From positions 21,389,832 through 21,453,831 of the forward strand of contig NC_092649.1 of assembly GCF_032118995.1 (NCBI RefSeq): a stretch of DNA of 64,000 nucleotides, written 5' to 3'. The notes below the pieces were generated by a model that was not told the DNA's origin, did not search any database, and saw only the letters and a program-made list of their open reading frames with translations. Source of the stretch: Asterias amurensis. Its lineage: Eukaryota; Echinodermata; Asteroidea; Forcipulatida; Asteriidae. The first letter of the stretch is position 1, and every line of letters starts with the position of its first letter. Positions 39,134 to 49,846 of the stretch are shown here, one piece after another. The position numbers were made by a program, and so were the translations under genes.

Positions 39134-39500
39134 AAAGGAACATGTTGCCTTGGATCGGGCGAGTTGGTCTGTGGAACGACCTGCCTCTCACCCTTAGATC
39201 ACAACCTGACATTTCTTCATTCAAATCCAATCTCAAAACTTACCTCTTCAGTCAAGCCTACCATTAATTTTTCCCTTGGTCATATTTTAGCGCAGTGAAT
39301 AGTTTTCTAGATACCAGCGCTTTATAAGATTTATTATTATTAAAAGCGTTTGAAATCGTTCGTTATGAAATGCATATGGTTAGATAGATGTTTTAAAAGT
39401 AGAATATAATGATCCACACAAACATGTCTCGAAATTGCACGGTTTTCCTTTTGTTTTGCGAACTATAACAATGACCGACCGTGTTAGCTCGCGACGTGTT
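39134..39500. repeat. MITE family 2 with LINE tail inserted
   Basis: Left arm TTAAAGGAACATGTTGCCTT to GTCGAGTTGGTCT, then an insertion, then AAAAGCGTTTGAAATCGTTC. The right arm decays near GACCGACCGTGTTAG. Confidence 0.7.
39173..39341 (+). mobile_element. 5'-truncated LINE tail inside a MITE
   Basis: Translates to LWNDLPLTLRSQPDISSFKS and NLKTYLFSQAYH, the C-terminal signature of CR1/L2-type reverse transcriptases, followed by AGCGCTTTATAAGATTTATT and a TTATTATTATT end. Clean insertion into family 2. Confidence 0.75.
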
Positions 39501-39919
39501 AGTTCTGCTCGGCGTAGAATACGCGGACTGTAAAATAAGACATAGGGTGGTCACGATCAAAAATAGATTTCCCTCTTACTTTCATATTTCAAGGACCTTT
39601 ACACCAAACTAACAACTGGCAAATTTTTGGAAAAAAATTACGTTATTGCCTTGGCAACAGACGAATAACTATTTCAGATTGTGCCAGATTTTATGTTGCA
39701 ATGAAAAAACACTTTAGTTGGTTTTGGGGCAAGGTCAATCAAATATGAAAGTTTAAAGGAAATAGATTTTCAATTTTGTTTTTATATTTGTCATTTTACC
39801 AATTTTGCTCTTCGATAAGTATGTCTATCCAGCCAACGGTCAGCATAAGCAGCCACGAATGATGACATGAGTTCGTCTTGAAACATGACGCCAATATAAA
39901 TCACCAGTTATCCATTCAC

Positions 39920-40043
39920 TTAGACTTGTGGACAAGTCGTTAATGGTCCCACGCGGTGAGATTATCGAGTGATCTCGCGAGAGCAGCGCCACAACTCGAC
40001 TATCTCATCGTGTGGGAACATTAACGACTTGTCCACAAGTCTA
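39920..40043. repeat. hAT-like MITE with 8-bp target duplication
   Basis: About 123-bp foldback, arms TAGACTTGTGGACAAGTCGT and ACGACTTGTCCACAAGTCTA. CCATTCAC occurs on both sides (39912-39919 and 40044-40051), an 8-bp target-site duplication as made by hAT transposases. Confidence 0.8.
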
Positions 40044-40051
40044 CCATTCAC

Positions 40052-41400
40052 ATGTACGGACATGGCCACGCGTAGCCTTTCATCAAGGCCTTCGTGGTTT
40101 GAAGAGCCACGATCCCAAGCGACTGGAACGGGATACCATGCGTCTGCAGTTCCAGTCGCTCCGCTGTTTATGCCACTAAGACCTTGACAAAATGCTAGGC
40201 CACGCCCAACTCTCCGCCTATCTTCCCGGCTTCACCAAGACTTTATTTAAAGTCTGAGACTGCGGTTGTTTTCTCTGCATCAGCCACGCAGAATTCCCGG
40301 CAGATTTGCTACCACGCTATCTAACTGAGATCTAAGACTAATGACGGAGGTTTATCCACAAGAGGGCGCTGTTTCAGCCAATATTGTTTCGACTATAACA
40401 CATACTTGGATCCAAGTCTGCAATAGTCAGGATCTTTACAATATTAATTAAACTCAGACTCCAGTAAAAGCAAACAAGACACACTTTTTGAATAACTGCT
40501 GCAGTCTAATAACCAACTGACTTTATTTAATAAAAAATAACAATATGGATTATAATATAATGTGCACTTCTCCATAAAACCGACCAAGGCGCCTACAGTG
40601 TATTAAGCTATATGAGTCTATTACATCGCCACGAGGACACTTAAACGCGGATTTTGGGTTTGTCTGCCGGAGGTACCGCAATCAATTATACCTACATGAA
40701 AATGCAGATCGATCAACTGCGAATGAGAGGATAAGTTGTCACAGTTATGGGTCCAAATTATACACATAGCTCATGTATATGCATGCTATACAAAGGGAGA
40801 CTTTGGAACGCTAGGTGGCAGCAGACTTACCAGGTTAGTTTCCATAGACCTTTTCGCAAATACTGGGGCGCGCGCGTAAAGCTTGGAATTAGGTGCATTG
40901 TATGTGATGCAACCATTTGGGTCGACTTTGTCCATGAGAAGCACATTATTTGCACTTACGGAGAGCTATTTCTGTTCTCCTTATCGTTTAAGCTGCCATT
41001 GGGAGTTCATCTTTGCTGAACATTATTATTGTTCATTACATGGAAAACTATTCACAACATGTTGCCAACAACATTCAGAGAATTTGTACTTTTTTAGAAT
41101 CTGTTCACCCAGTTGGAGATTTTCCTTCGTAACTTCTTAAAGGAGAAAGGATCTCCAAGTAGCAACGATAGAAAGCCTGTTAATAGCAACTTTACAGAAA
41201 ATCATTTTTGAATTTTAGAATTTTAGTCAAAACTGTTATAAACATCGATGTGACGGATACAACCAAGGGAAATCTTCTGGTATACCAACAGTTTAAACAG
41301 TTCAAGTTAATACCTGATAATGTTCTCTATACAACATGCCCATTAGCGTCAACATGACCATTGTGTTCTTCATGTTAGTTAATTTTCTTTTCGTTATTGC
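40052..41400. other. Intergenic, no gene recognised
   Basis: Contains AACGCTAGGTGGCAGCAGAC at 40807-40826, which resembles a CTCF site, and some G/C-rich words. No supported coding sequence. Confidence 0.35.
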
Positions 41401-41541
41401 ACGACAGGTGCAGCACGCTCGTTAGAGCGTGCCATGATTACGTAAGGTTTCCTTTCACATTCTCCCTTAAAACGGGGCGTTTTCAGCTTAGCAATCACTC
41501 TCGGTAGAGCAACTTACCTCGCTTCCCACCGCAACCCGCCC

Positions 41542-41571
41542 TATCAAAAAAAAAAAAAAAAAAAAAAAAAA
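41542..41571. repeat. Poly-A tract
   Basis: About 29 A residues directly before a coding-looking stretch. Could be a retroposition tail or assembly-sensitive homopolymer. Confidence 0.9.
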
Positions 41572-41919
41572 TGCTCGGAGAAAGGATAGCGCGACCTACG
41601 TCCAACATCCTGGTCGCGTCCACGGTCCCTCCACAAGTTGGGGGTTTTACGTGGCCACTGAGCGCTGATAACTCAGCCTGGTGTTGGACGCCGAGCTTTT
41701 GTTGCACGTTTTTCAGTAGCAACACCAAATTAAGTGCATATTACACGCACTTGCTTCTATATATTCTGAAACGACAGATAATTTTCCTTATCTCTGAATT
41801 TTTGCAGACCGGCTAATTTAGCCATGTATTAGCAATTATTGCATATACATATATATAGCTTTTAGGCTATGGTACGGAGCACAACTTTTGCTGCTCTCTT
41901 TTTACTTTGTCTGTTTCAG

Positions 41920-42911
41920 ATAGATGGTTGGCACTCTCTCATTCAGCAACTGACCCGGAACTAAAGCAACTTGCCCTTGGAGCCCTACCAAAACTATTAA
42001 TGTCATCAAGAGCACACTCAACAACGATAAAATACAGCAATAGTTGGAAACGATGGGAATCATGGGCTTCATCCAAGACCGGCGTCAAATCATTTCCCGT
42101 CAACCCAACAGATTTCGCCCTATATTTGTCTTCATTTTATTCATCCGGTCATAAAACGGCAGCAGATTCTGCAGCAGCTGCTGTTGCCTGGGCACATAGC
42201 TTGGCTGGATTACCGTCACCTACAAACGATCCATTGGTCAAAACAACCATACAAGGCTACAAGAGACTCACAGCCTCTACCCCAAATCGGAAGGAACCGG
42301 TAACACCTGAAATCATGGCAAAACTTTATAATGCTCACGGTCAACCTAGTGCAGCATTAGGCGATTTACGCATCCTATTCGTATGCTTTGTCTGTTACGC
42401 AGGTTTCCTTCGTTTCAACGACATCAGTAATGTAAGACGAACGGACTGTAGTATACTCAGTGACAGTCTCGTCATACATTTATGCAAGTCAAAAACTGAT
42501 CAATACCGCCAGGGCAATAATATAACAATTGCAAGAACATTTCAGCCAACCTGTCCAGTTGTAATCACAGAACGATATTTCCAAGCAATGGGCGATCCTG
42601 ACACTTCTCTTCTACCGGTACTTCGCAGAATGACACGTTCCAAAACCGGTCTCGTTCCTACTACTCATGGGTTAAGCTACACCAGAACCAGAGAGATTGT
42701 ACTAGAAGCCCTCCGACCATTCGTTCCAGATATTCACAAGTTCGGACTCCATAGCCTGAGGTCAGGCGGTGCATCCGCAGCTTCAAAGGCCCTACTCCCA
42801 TCTCACTTAATATCCATGCACGGAAGATGGAAAACCGAAAAGGCCAGAAATGCATACATAAAAACTGATCCGCAAACACGTTTGCTCCCCTCATCTGTAC
42901 TTGGAATTTGA
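41920..42911 (+). CDS. Tyrosine recombinase (DIRS/Ngaro- or Crypton-type), open frame
   Basis: About 330 residues, uninterrupted. N-terminal SAM-like core-binding region (HSTTIKYSNSWKRWESWASS), then a catalytic domain with the expected residues in order: R in GFLRFNDISNV, K in CKSKTDQYRQG, H-x-x-R in LHSLRSGGASAA, the H/W position in MHGRWKTEKARN and Tyr in AYIKTD. The frame begins after a TTTGTCTGTTTCAG acceptor-like site with no in-frame ATG until 42000, so either a spliced upstream exon exists or translation starts there (303 residues). Such recombinases come from DIRS-like retrotransposons or Crypton DNA transposons. No reverse transcriptase is seen nearby, favouring Crypton or an isolated piece. 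The element looks whole in this part. Confidence 0.8.
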
Positions 42912-43017
42912 AATTGAATTTAATGAGATTATGTGAATAATTGGCTAGTTAAGCCGACGAGAATAATAATGAAATTTAAATTAAATGAGTTGAATTAAGT
43001 ATGTGAATGTCATGAAT

Positions 43018-43087
43018 AAATACTATGCGAGGCGAGCAGCTCCGCCATTACTCTAAATACTATGCGAGGCGAGCAGCTCCGCCATTA
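43018..43087 (+). repeat. 35-bp direct repeat after the recombinase
   Basis: TAAATACTATGCGAGGCGAG and CAGCTCCGCCATTAC occur twice in tandem about 110 bp after the recombinase stop, possibly part of the mobile element's terminus. Confidence 0.8.
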
Positions 43088-43276
43088 CAATGTTCACCAA
43101 AACATTACGTTTGTGTTGTTTTTTTTTTGTCTATTCTTTAACTTTACATGAGGTAAATTTAGAAAAGAAAATAATTTTCTAACGTAAGAATGGAGTAAGA
43201 AAGTGTCCTTTGCCATGCTATATATAGCCGCTGTTTTGGAGTAGTTGCATTTCAAGAAAAGCATTGCTTCACATTT

Positions 43277-43688
43277 ATGAGTGATGACACATCTTGTCCG
43301 GAGTCTTGGCATTACTGGGGAAACTCATGCTACAGGATCACTTAGACGACATTTCCCTGGTCTAAAGCTAGAGACGAGTGTTCTAGTGGTACCAACCTCT
43401 GATCAAGAAAATGAGTTTATATCACAATTTATTTTAACTTATGGGAGAGTATGGATCGACTGTAATGATTTAGAGGTAGAGGGGACAGTGAAGTGCAGAG
43501 AGGGTAACGAAGACGTCGCTTACAGAAACTGGTACTCTTCACAACCAAATAACCGGAACGGAGATGAAGATTGTGCGGTCTTGACTACAATGTGGGGGAG
43601 TATTAAGGGTCAATGGCATGAAGTGAACTGTTACAGCCCATTACCAGCTCTTTGCAAAATGGCTGGCAGACCAGTCTTTCACGTGTGA
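43277..43688 (+). pseudogene. C-type lectin domain pseudogene
   Basis: ATG at 43277 starts MSDDTSCPESWHYWGNSCYR, the standard start of a C-type lectin domain, but this frame hits TAG almost at once. The rest of the domain continues in another frame from about 43330 (LVVPTSDQENEFISQF, RVWIDCNDLEVEGTVKC, NWYSSQPNNRNGDEDC, GQWHEVNCYSPLPALCKM) to TGA at 43686. There is no signal peptide, and part of the first helix region is missing. Sugar motif would be QPN and WHE. A TATATATAG box-like stretch lies about 60 bp upstream. One frameshift in the sequence shown; an assembly error or missed intron is possible. Confidence 0.7.
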
Positions 43689-43699
43689 CAAACTGAACA

Positions 43700-44690
43700 C
43701 CGATTAAGCTTCGAGTCGATTGGGTAAAACATTAGGTTGTGGTTTAGTTCATTCTCTCACGGAGTCTTGTAATTTTGGTGACGAGGTTTATTTGGAAACA
43801 AGCAAGAGCTACGCATACCACATTGGGTGGTGTTCAGTCATATAAAAAACGTTTATCATGAGCGATTCGAGAAGAAAACGATTGTGTAGGACTCAGTAAA
43901 AAAAAATCTTTTTATGTTGGCTTGAAGATATTAATGTTGCGTATTACTGCAAGGCACTGGACACTATTGGTGATATACTCATCACAGTTGTTAGCATAAA
44001 AACTTACTTTAAAAGGCTTTAGGTCTGAAGCCCTTTTATGCATCTAAAAGTACTCACCAATTTGTACATTTGTTCTTTTTTTTCTTATTTTATTCTCTTG
44101 CAAATTCAATGACTGGTGTCCAAAATGCTCAGTGGTAATCCATATATTAATGAGTACTTGTACAATACGGGAAAAGAAGAAGCAGAAATTGATTTGATAG
44201 TTGGAGTGCACCTGCAAGAAACAGTTGTTAGTTCGGCAATAACAGTACGGAGAGGGAAATCTGTCTGCCGCAGTGTTATGTCAACCGTTGGGAAATTTAA
44301 CGCTGGCTGGAAGAGAATGTTTCAAAGGAGGGCGCTATCAAAAGAAGGTTGTACACAATTCGTTTTGTTTTTGTGTTTTTGTGGTTTTTTTTGTGTTTTT
44401 TTTTGTGGGGGGGGGGGGGCACCGGTCTACACTGCGTGCTAATTACTGGTCACCAGTTGCTTGCCGTTGTTGATGGACCGAGCCGAAAGGTTAATTTTGA
44501 GAGGTTTGGGTCGCAGGTTTTTGTTTTTGTTTTGCGTGGTCTGGTTGGTAATGGTTAATTTTGAAGCGTCGGGTTTGATTCTCGAGGGTTTGGGGGTTGT
44601 AAAGATTTTCAATTTTAGGATCGGGGTTAGGGTAGCCCTATATAGGACTCTTTCTCTGTACACAGGAATAGAGTCCTAACTATTGAGGCC
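43700..44690. other. Intergenic with MITE family 1 piece and G-run
   Basis: 43955-44135 is a degraded family 1 fragment (GGCACTGGACACTATTGG). A T-rich then G13 run at 44385-44420. GGTTTGGG/GGTTAGGG words at 44500-44640. No gene. Confidence 0.45.
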
Positions 44691-45232
44691 CGTTTCTGGG
44701 GCGGAGAAATTTCACAGCTTCATAACTTAAATCTTACCTGCAACAAGCCACTAATTTCAACATATTCACATTCCATGGCGGCATATATTTTTCTGCGGTG
44801 GGTTTTGGTCCTCATAAATTCCTCACAAATCCGTCATTTTCGTGAAATAATGCAGCTTCCAACGTAAACAAATTCCCGTTTCGATCGTTTTCTCACAGTG
44901 TATACATTCGCGTGCAAGACGCATGAATTCTTGGTCACCGTATCTTGACTGCACAGCTTTAACACGCAACACAATTCAAAATGTGCGCGTCGTGCGTCTT
45001 CCGTACACACGGCAGACTGTGAGAGTACGAACAAAAACGGGAATTCCTTAACGTTGGGAGCTGCATTATTTCATGAAAATAACGGATTTGTGAAGAATAT
45101 ATGACGATCAAAACCCACCGCAGAAAAACATATGCTGCCATGGAATGTGAATTTGTTGAAATTGGTGCTTTCTTGCAGTCAAGATTTGAGTTATGAAGCT
45201 GTGAAAATTTTCCGCACCAGAAATGTACCCTG
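44691..45232. repeat. Large inverted duplication (arms about 250 bp)
   Basis: The left arm (CTGGGGCGGAGAAATTTCAC, TTCCATGGCGGCATATATTT, CTGCGGTGGGTTTTG, CGTGAAATAATGCAGCTTCC) is matched in inverse order on the right (GGAGCTGCATTATTTCATGA, CAAAACCCACCGCAG, GGAATGTGAATTTG, GTGAAAATTTTCCGCACCAG). No coding capacity. Confidence 0.8.
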
Positions 45233-45385
45233 ATGTCCAGGACGTCACTGTAGTACAATTCGAAAGTGTAAGGCCGCCAGGGCTAGGGGTTAGGGTAACT
45301 ATCTGTGAGGGGTAAAGGTTGGTTAGGGTTAGTTTTAATGGTGTTGTTTTATTCAGGTGTCGTGGCAGGTTATAGAGTGGGGGTA

Positions 45386-45569
45386 AAGGCCCGGTCACAC
45401 AGGCCCCGATAACGAGAACGAAAACGATAACGATAAAAATGCACGCCCTCGATTGGTTGAATGAGCGTTGGGCGTATTCTGCGTGGAGCAATTCAACCAA
45501 TCGCGAGCGTGCATTTTTATCGTTCTCGTTTTCGTTCTCGTTATCGGGGCCTGTGTGACCGGGCCTTTA
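45386..45569. repeat. Foldback MITE (AAAGGCCCGGTCACAC ends)
   Basis: Arms AAAGGCCCGGTCACACAGGC / GCCTGTGTGACCGGGCCTTT and GATAACGAGAACGAAAACGA inverted, 184 bp. Creates antisense open frames on both strands. Confidence 0.88.
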
Positions 45570-46848
45570 CTTTGCACAAGTCATTTGAAAAGTTGAGTAA
45601 AGCACAGTTTTTTGTGCATAATGTGATTTATTTTAAGCTTGCAGTGCTGAGAAATTATTTTAAAACATAAACAACATCGATACCACATTATACTTATATT
45701 TCTACATCAACTAATTACTAGCTTCGGTTTCCAACTTTATGTTAATGTTTAAAATAAACAGTTAACCGGTTCATTATTACCTAACTAGTATTGTCGATAC
45801 AAGAAAAATGCCAAAAACAAAATTTTAATTGCACTTTATAGCGAATAACTCTAAAACAACAAACCATACTTAATTCTGCCCTATAACTTTAAGCTCTTTT
45901 TTGATTTGCAAAACAGTGACCCAAGGGGGGGGGGGCATTACCATTTCGTCCCATAACCCACTTCTCTGACAAACTTAGAAAACGTTACCATTGCATGAAA
46001 CAAAAAGATCTTATTTTGTTGAATAAGCAGCTCATTTAGAAACCGACATTACTTCATTATCTCAGTAAGTTATGAAAGCTGTTGTAAATGCAAAACCTGC
46101 AAATATTATTGAACGAGGCCTGGTTTTCAGTAATCAGCTCAACAGGGAGTACAAGGGGCTTTTTCAATAACCATTTTCTTTAATATGGCAGCCGCAGTTA
46201 TTAAAGATTTCCTTGAAATATTTATATTCATTTTGCAAAACCTTTAAATAAAAAACTTGTGAGGTTCAAAAACGACTAGAATATCTTTTTTAAATGACGT
46301 TACTACTCCGTTTCAAGAAAAAGGAAAGTTAGGGTCATGTTTTATACTGAAAACTTGATTATAAGAGTGCTTACGTTAATGGTGACGTCACTAATGGTGT
46401 CTGTGCTGGAAATGTACTAACATAACTGCCTTCTTTGTGAAACATTTTCGAAGCGATGACTTAATATTAGTTAATATTCATTAAATTATGAATTTTACTT
46501 CTACGTGTTAGTTGTTACGGGCACTATGAACAATAATATAAATATTAAGTGATTTAACCAGGAAGATAGGAAACAATTTCCATGCCAGTATTGCTCCGTT
46601 TTTAGTTGCAAGAGACACCGAGACAGATAAGCTAAATTTAATATAGTTTGATTAAAGTAACAAGATGGATACTCCATGCAACATTTTGGTATTGTTTTTA
46701 AAACAATTTTTAAGTATAGTGGCTTTGTGTTTTACAAAAGCTTACCACAAAGCGAATGAGCAGTTAACTACATACCCTATAATCCTCGTAACAAGTAGTT
46801 ATCCAAGAATATTGAGCAACCTTTCGAAGGATATACAGCACTGCATGG
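45570..46848. other. Intergenic, nothing recognised
   Basis: A/T-rich sequence with a G10 run at 45926-45935. No domain-like translation on either strand. Confidence 0.45.
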
Positions 46849-47021
46849 TTACACATGGCGCTGGCATATTAATTTGGTGTATACATCACATCCAAAATCG
46901 AACCAGCCTGAAGCAGAGCCTGCGGCGCAACCTTCGTCGCCGTCACTATTTGGCTCATCATCATCCCATCTCTTGTCCTGCACGTCAACAGTACCTTCAC
47001 CATCCAAACACACCCACGTAC
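46849..47021 (-). CDS. C-type lectin exon 2
   Basis: Starts after CTAG with TWVCLDGEGTVDVQDKRWDD, contains EPN and the last three conserved cysteines, and ends CQRHV followed by TAA. Confidence 0.82.
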
Positions 47022-49846
47022 CTAGAACAAGTAGATAACAAGTAAGTAGGATTTGAAACTTTGCATGGTGCAAATACGATATGGAAAGGTTTGCGGTAAC
47101 ACCATCTCTAATGAGTTTGGGTGGTTCTAAAAAGAACCACCTCTATTTCCCACCTTCGTGCATCACCAAGCTAATCCGCATCAACAGTACTTAAGCAGCA
47201 TAAAGTATCCACTGTACTTAAGCAGCGTACAGTATAAGAGGGTATGTTCAGACAGCGTACTAACTTAGACCCGAACCGGTCTAACTTTTACGAGCAGCGG
47301 GGGGTGGTCGTAAAAATAAAACCCCCTTGCGTTCAGACAGCACAGAGTTAAACCCGATCCGGTTTATCTTCGGTTTTAAGAGGTCAAAGTAGACGCGACC
47401 CCGTTGCTCTAACATCCGGTTTTATTCATCAGATTCACGCACCGAGTATGCCGAGATGCTGAGTGCCCCATGCCCTGGATGATCATCAGGGCATAATTAT
47501 TGGATACAAATGGCTCAATCGAACGCGGCAACAGTTTTACGGTTGGGAGTACACGGGCACTTAAAACAAACATGAACACGACTCGAATTTTCTTTTTGAA
47601 ACAAACAAAATATTGATACAAACCGTCGAGAAAACTCACCAAAATATTGTCCATATTCCATGAAACAGAACACGTTTCATTTTTGTGTTTTGTTTTATAC
47701 CACTGTTTCCGATTTAAATACTTTTAGTTTGTACTTCAATCGATTGGAAGTTGCGATCTCTCAAAAGCTGGTGCCGCGATTTTTATTCCGATTCGTTCAT
47801 AAACACAACTACACACGTGCAAGTTACGTAAATACATGTACTTTGCAGTATTTTCCCAACTTCCCAACAACAACGTGGTGATATTGCTGGCGTAGGGAAT
47901 TTCCCCTACACACAGCCTCGCGCCCACTGCAGTTCATTCTCCTAGATTGAAAGTACAGCACGCTAGTACCGGTGACAGCAATAGAAAGGCACATCCACGG
48001 GATCGGTGATGGATAACTATGGGATATCAGAGAGTGATCACTATGGGATGGCAGCGCTGTACATGTGAGAAGCATTACAAAATATGCTTCTTCTCTGCGC
48101 TCGTAGTATACGCATGAAAAACAGTTTAAATTTATTATAGGACACTCAACAAAAAAAGCTTGAAAAATATCATTTTGTTTCAGAATTTAATAAATCATGG
48201 GCGTGGGCCTGTGTTAAACTGCATACACCGATCAAGAGGGTTTCGCCAACTCGGTAAGCGGCAAGCAAGTAATATAAGTACTCGGTGCTTTTCAGCATCA
48301 GAGGCAACAGAAACCGTATACAAGCATTCCGGGTCCCGGGCGTGTGCATTGAACCACACAATGGGTCGTCCGTTGTGAGTTAAAGGAACACGTTGCCTTG
48401 GATTGGACGAGTTGGTCAAAACAAAAGCGTTTGTAACCGTTTTGTATATAATGCATATGGTTGGACAGATGTTTTAAAAGTAGAATACAATGATCCACAC
48501 AAGTTTGCCTCGAAGTTGCGTGGTTTTCCTTCTACTGTGCGAACTAACACGGTCGGCCATTTATGGGAGTCAAAATTTTGACCCCCATAAATGGCCGACG
48601 TGTTAGTCGACGAGGTAAAAGGAAAACCACGCAATTTCGAGGCATGTTTGTGTGGATCATTGTATTCTACTTTTACAACATCTTTCTACCCGTATGCATT
48701 TTATAAAAAACGGTTACAAACGCTTTTCAAAGACCAACTCGACCGATCCAAGGCAACGTGTTCCGTTAAAACCGGATGTCATTCTGTCCACACGCAGTGT
48801 TAAAAGATAAACCCGAACCGGTTTAGACTTAGACCGCCTCGCTGGACGGTTTAAGTTTTGGGGTTTAAACCCGATCCGGTCTAACTTTATTTGCGTTCAC
48901 ACGCACAAAAGTTGAACCCGAACCGGTCTAAGTGGACTTAGACCAACTTTAGTACGGCGTGTGAACGACCTCGTCCAGCTTTCTCCAGAAGACGATCAGA
49001 GCATACAGATCGAAACGTCGAGTTGAAACCAACGGTTCATTGCGGAACCAACCCAACTCATTTAGAGATAGTCATTACATGGTGTTATTATCGCAAACCT
49101 TACTATAAATTAAAAGTACAATTCTCATTACACCAATTTTGGGGGAATGGCTTCACAACTTCACGCTTTAAGGCCTTTCGTGTAACTCTGTGTTCTTCCC
49201 AGCGTTACTGGTTTTAAAGATATGTTTTACATTATGATGCAATTTTTATTGAGTTCCACTTATTTATATCTCTTACGAATAAAAACTAAGAATGTCAGTT
49301 GTTAATTTCGTTCAAGTTGATCTTTAATTACCAGACCGCTGCACTTTGGAACTTCCAGCCTGTATATTGTTTTCCACAAAGACTGTCACAGTTCAAGATG
49401 AGCGTCAACAGACATTCCCTATTCATTTAGATTGTCCCCTAATTTTATCGGCCATGTGGCATAAAATCAAGCTAATTATGAGGACTATATATTTAGCTTC
49501 ATTTCTAGAACTGTGTTTACGAACCTTCATTTTCAATGTCGTTGCAACCAATCCAGAAACTGTTCCAACTGCACATATTGAGGAGGTGTTGTATCTCTTC
49601 TTTGGACTGAGGGACAACCATCACCCCACCCAACTCAAAACAAATCTGTTTTCCCTCTTCCCATGTAACGAAGTCATCATTCATCTTATAGCATTTGTCT
49701 TGCCACTGGCTCCAAGTAGGGGGGCATTGCGGTGTCCCTCCGGTGATGGGGGCCTTCTTCCAACACCTCCCATTTACGGCAGCGTAGTTTGCCATAATTA
49801 AACCAACAACACCAAGCAGTTTGCTCGCCAACATTTTGCAAACCAT
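46849..49846 (-). CDS. Secreted C-type lectin (EPN type), two exons
   Basis: Exon 1 is 49525-49846 and exon 2 is 46849-47021, joined across a 2.5-kb intron (donor GAAG/GTTCGT, acceptor TGTTCTAG, phase 1) to give 164 residues. Start MVCKMLASKLLGVVGLIMAN is a signal peptide. The lectin domain follows: CPPTWSQWQDKCYKMNDDF, FVTWEEGKQICFELGGVMVV, FWIGCNDIENEG, TWVCLDGEG, RWDDDEPNSDGDEGC, GWFDFGCDVYTKLICQ. EPN is the mannose-type tripeptide of calcium site 2; the WND position reads WFD. The donor GTTCGT is weak, but the join restores the conserved NDxExEGxWVxxDG block exactly. Likely an extracellular recognition lectin. Confidence 0.78.
47120..47141 (-). other. Histone-mRNA-type stem-loop, isolated
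   Basis: Minus strand reads GGTTCTTTTTAGAACC followed by ACCC, which fits the metazoan histone 3' stem-loop consensus GGYYCTTYTNARRRCC at all 16 positions. The stem extends three pairs further (GGT/ACC), which is atypical. No histone reading frame lies upstream. It sits in the lectin intron and may be coincidental or a relic. Confidence 0.35.
47233..48985. repeat. Non-autonomous transposon-like region with CCGAACCGGTCTAA termini
   Basis: Left end TGTTCAGACAGCGTACTAAC, TTAGACCCGAACCGGTCTAA, CCCGATCCGGTTTA is matched in inverse order at 48768-48985 (GACCGGATCGGGTTT as complement, CCCGAACCGGTCTAAG, AGTACGGCGTGTGAACGA). No transposase seen between. A family 2 MITE is nested at its right side. 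Boundaries are uncertain; the two ends may be separate small elements. Confidence 0.45.
48380..48768. repeat. MITE family 2, full-length
   Basis: TTAAAGGAACACGTTGCCTT left and AAGGCAACGTGTTCCGTTAA right, foldback, centre GTCAAAATTTTGAC. Confidence 0.88.
49525..49846 (-). CDS. C-type lectin exon 1
   Basis: Signal peptide plus the first two-thirds of the lectin fold, through FWIGCNDIENEG. An upstream in-frame ATG exists farther 5', but it would bury the signal peptide, so the ATG at 49844-49846 is preferred. Confidence 0.8.

Noticed and set aside
45108-45577. Minus-strand frames of 130 and 60 codons
   Set aside because: They overlap the inverted duplication and the AAAGGCCCGGTCACAC foldback MITE; no domain.
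46665-47045. Plus-strand 126-codon frame
   Set aside because: It overlaps, antisense, exon 2 of the C-type lectin, which has clear domain and splice evidence.
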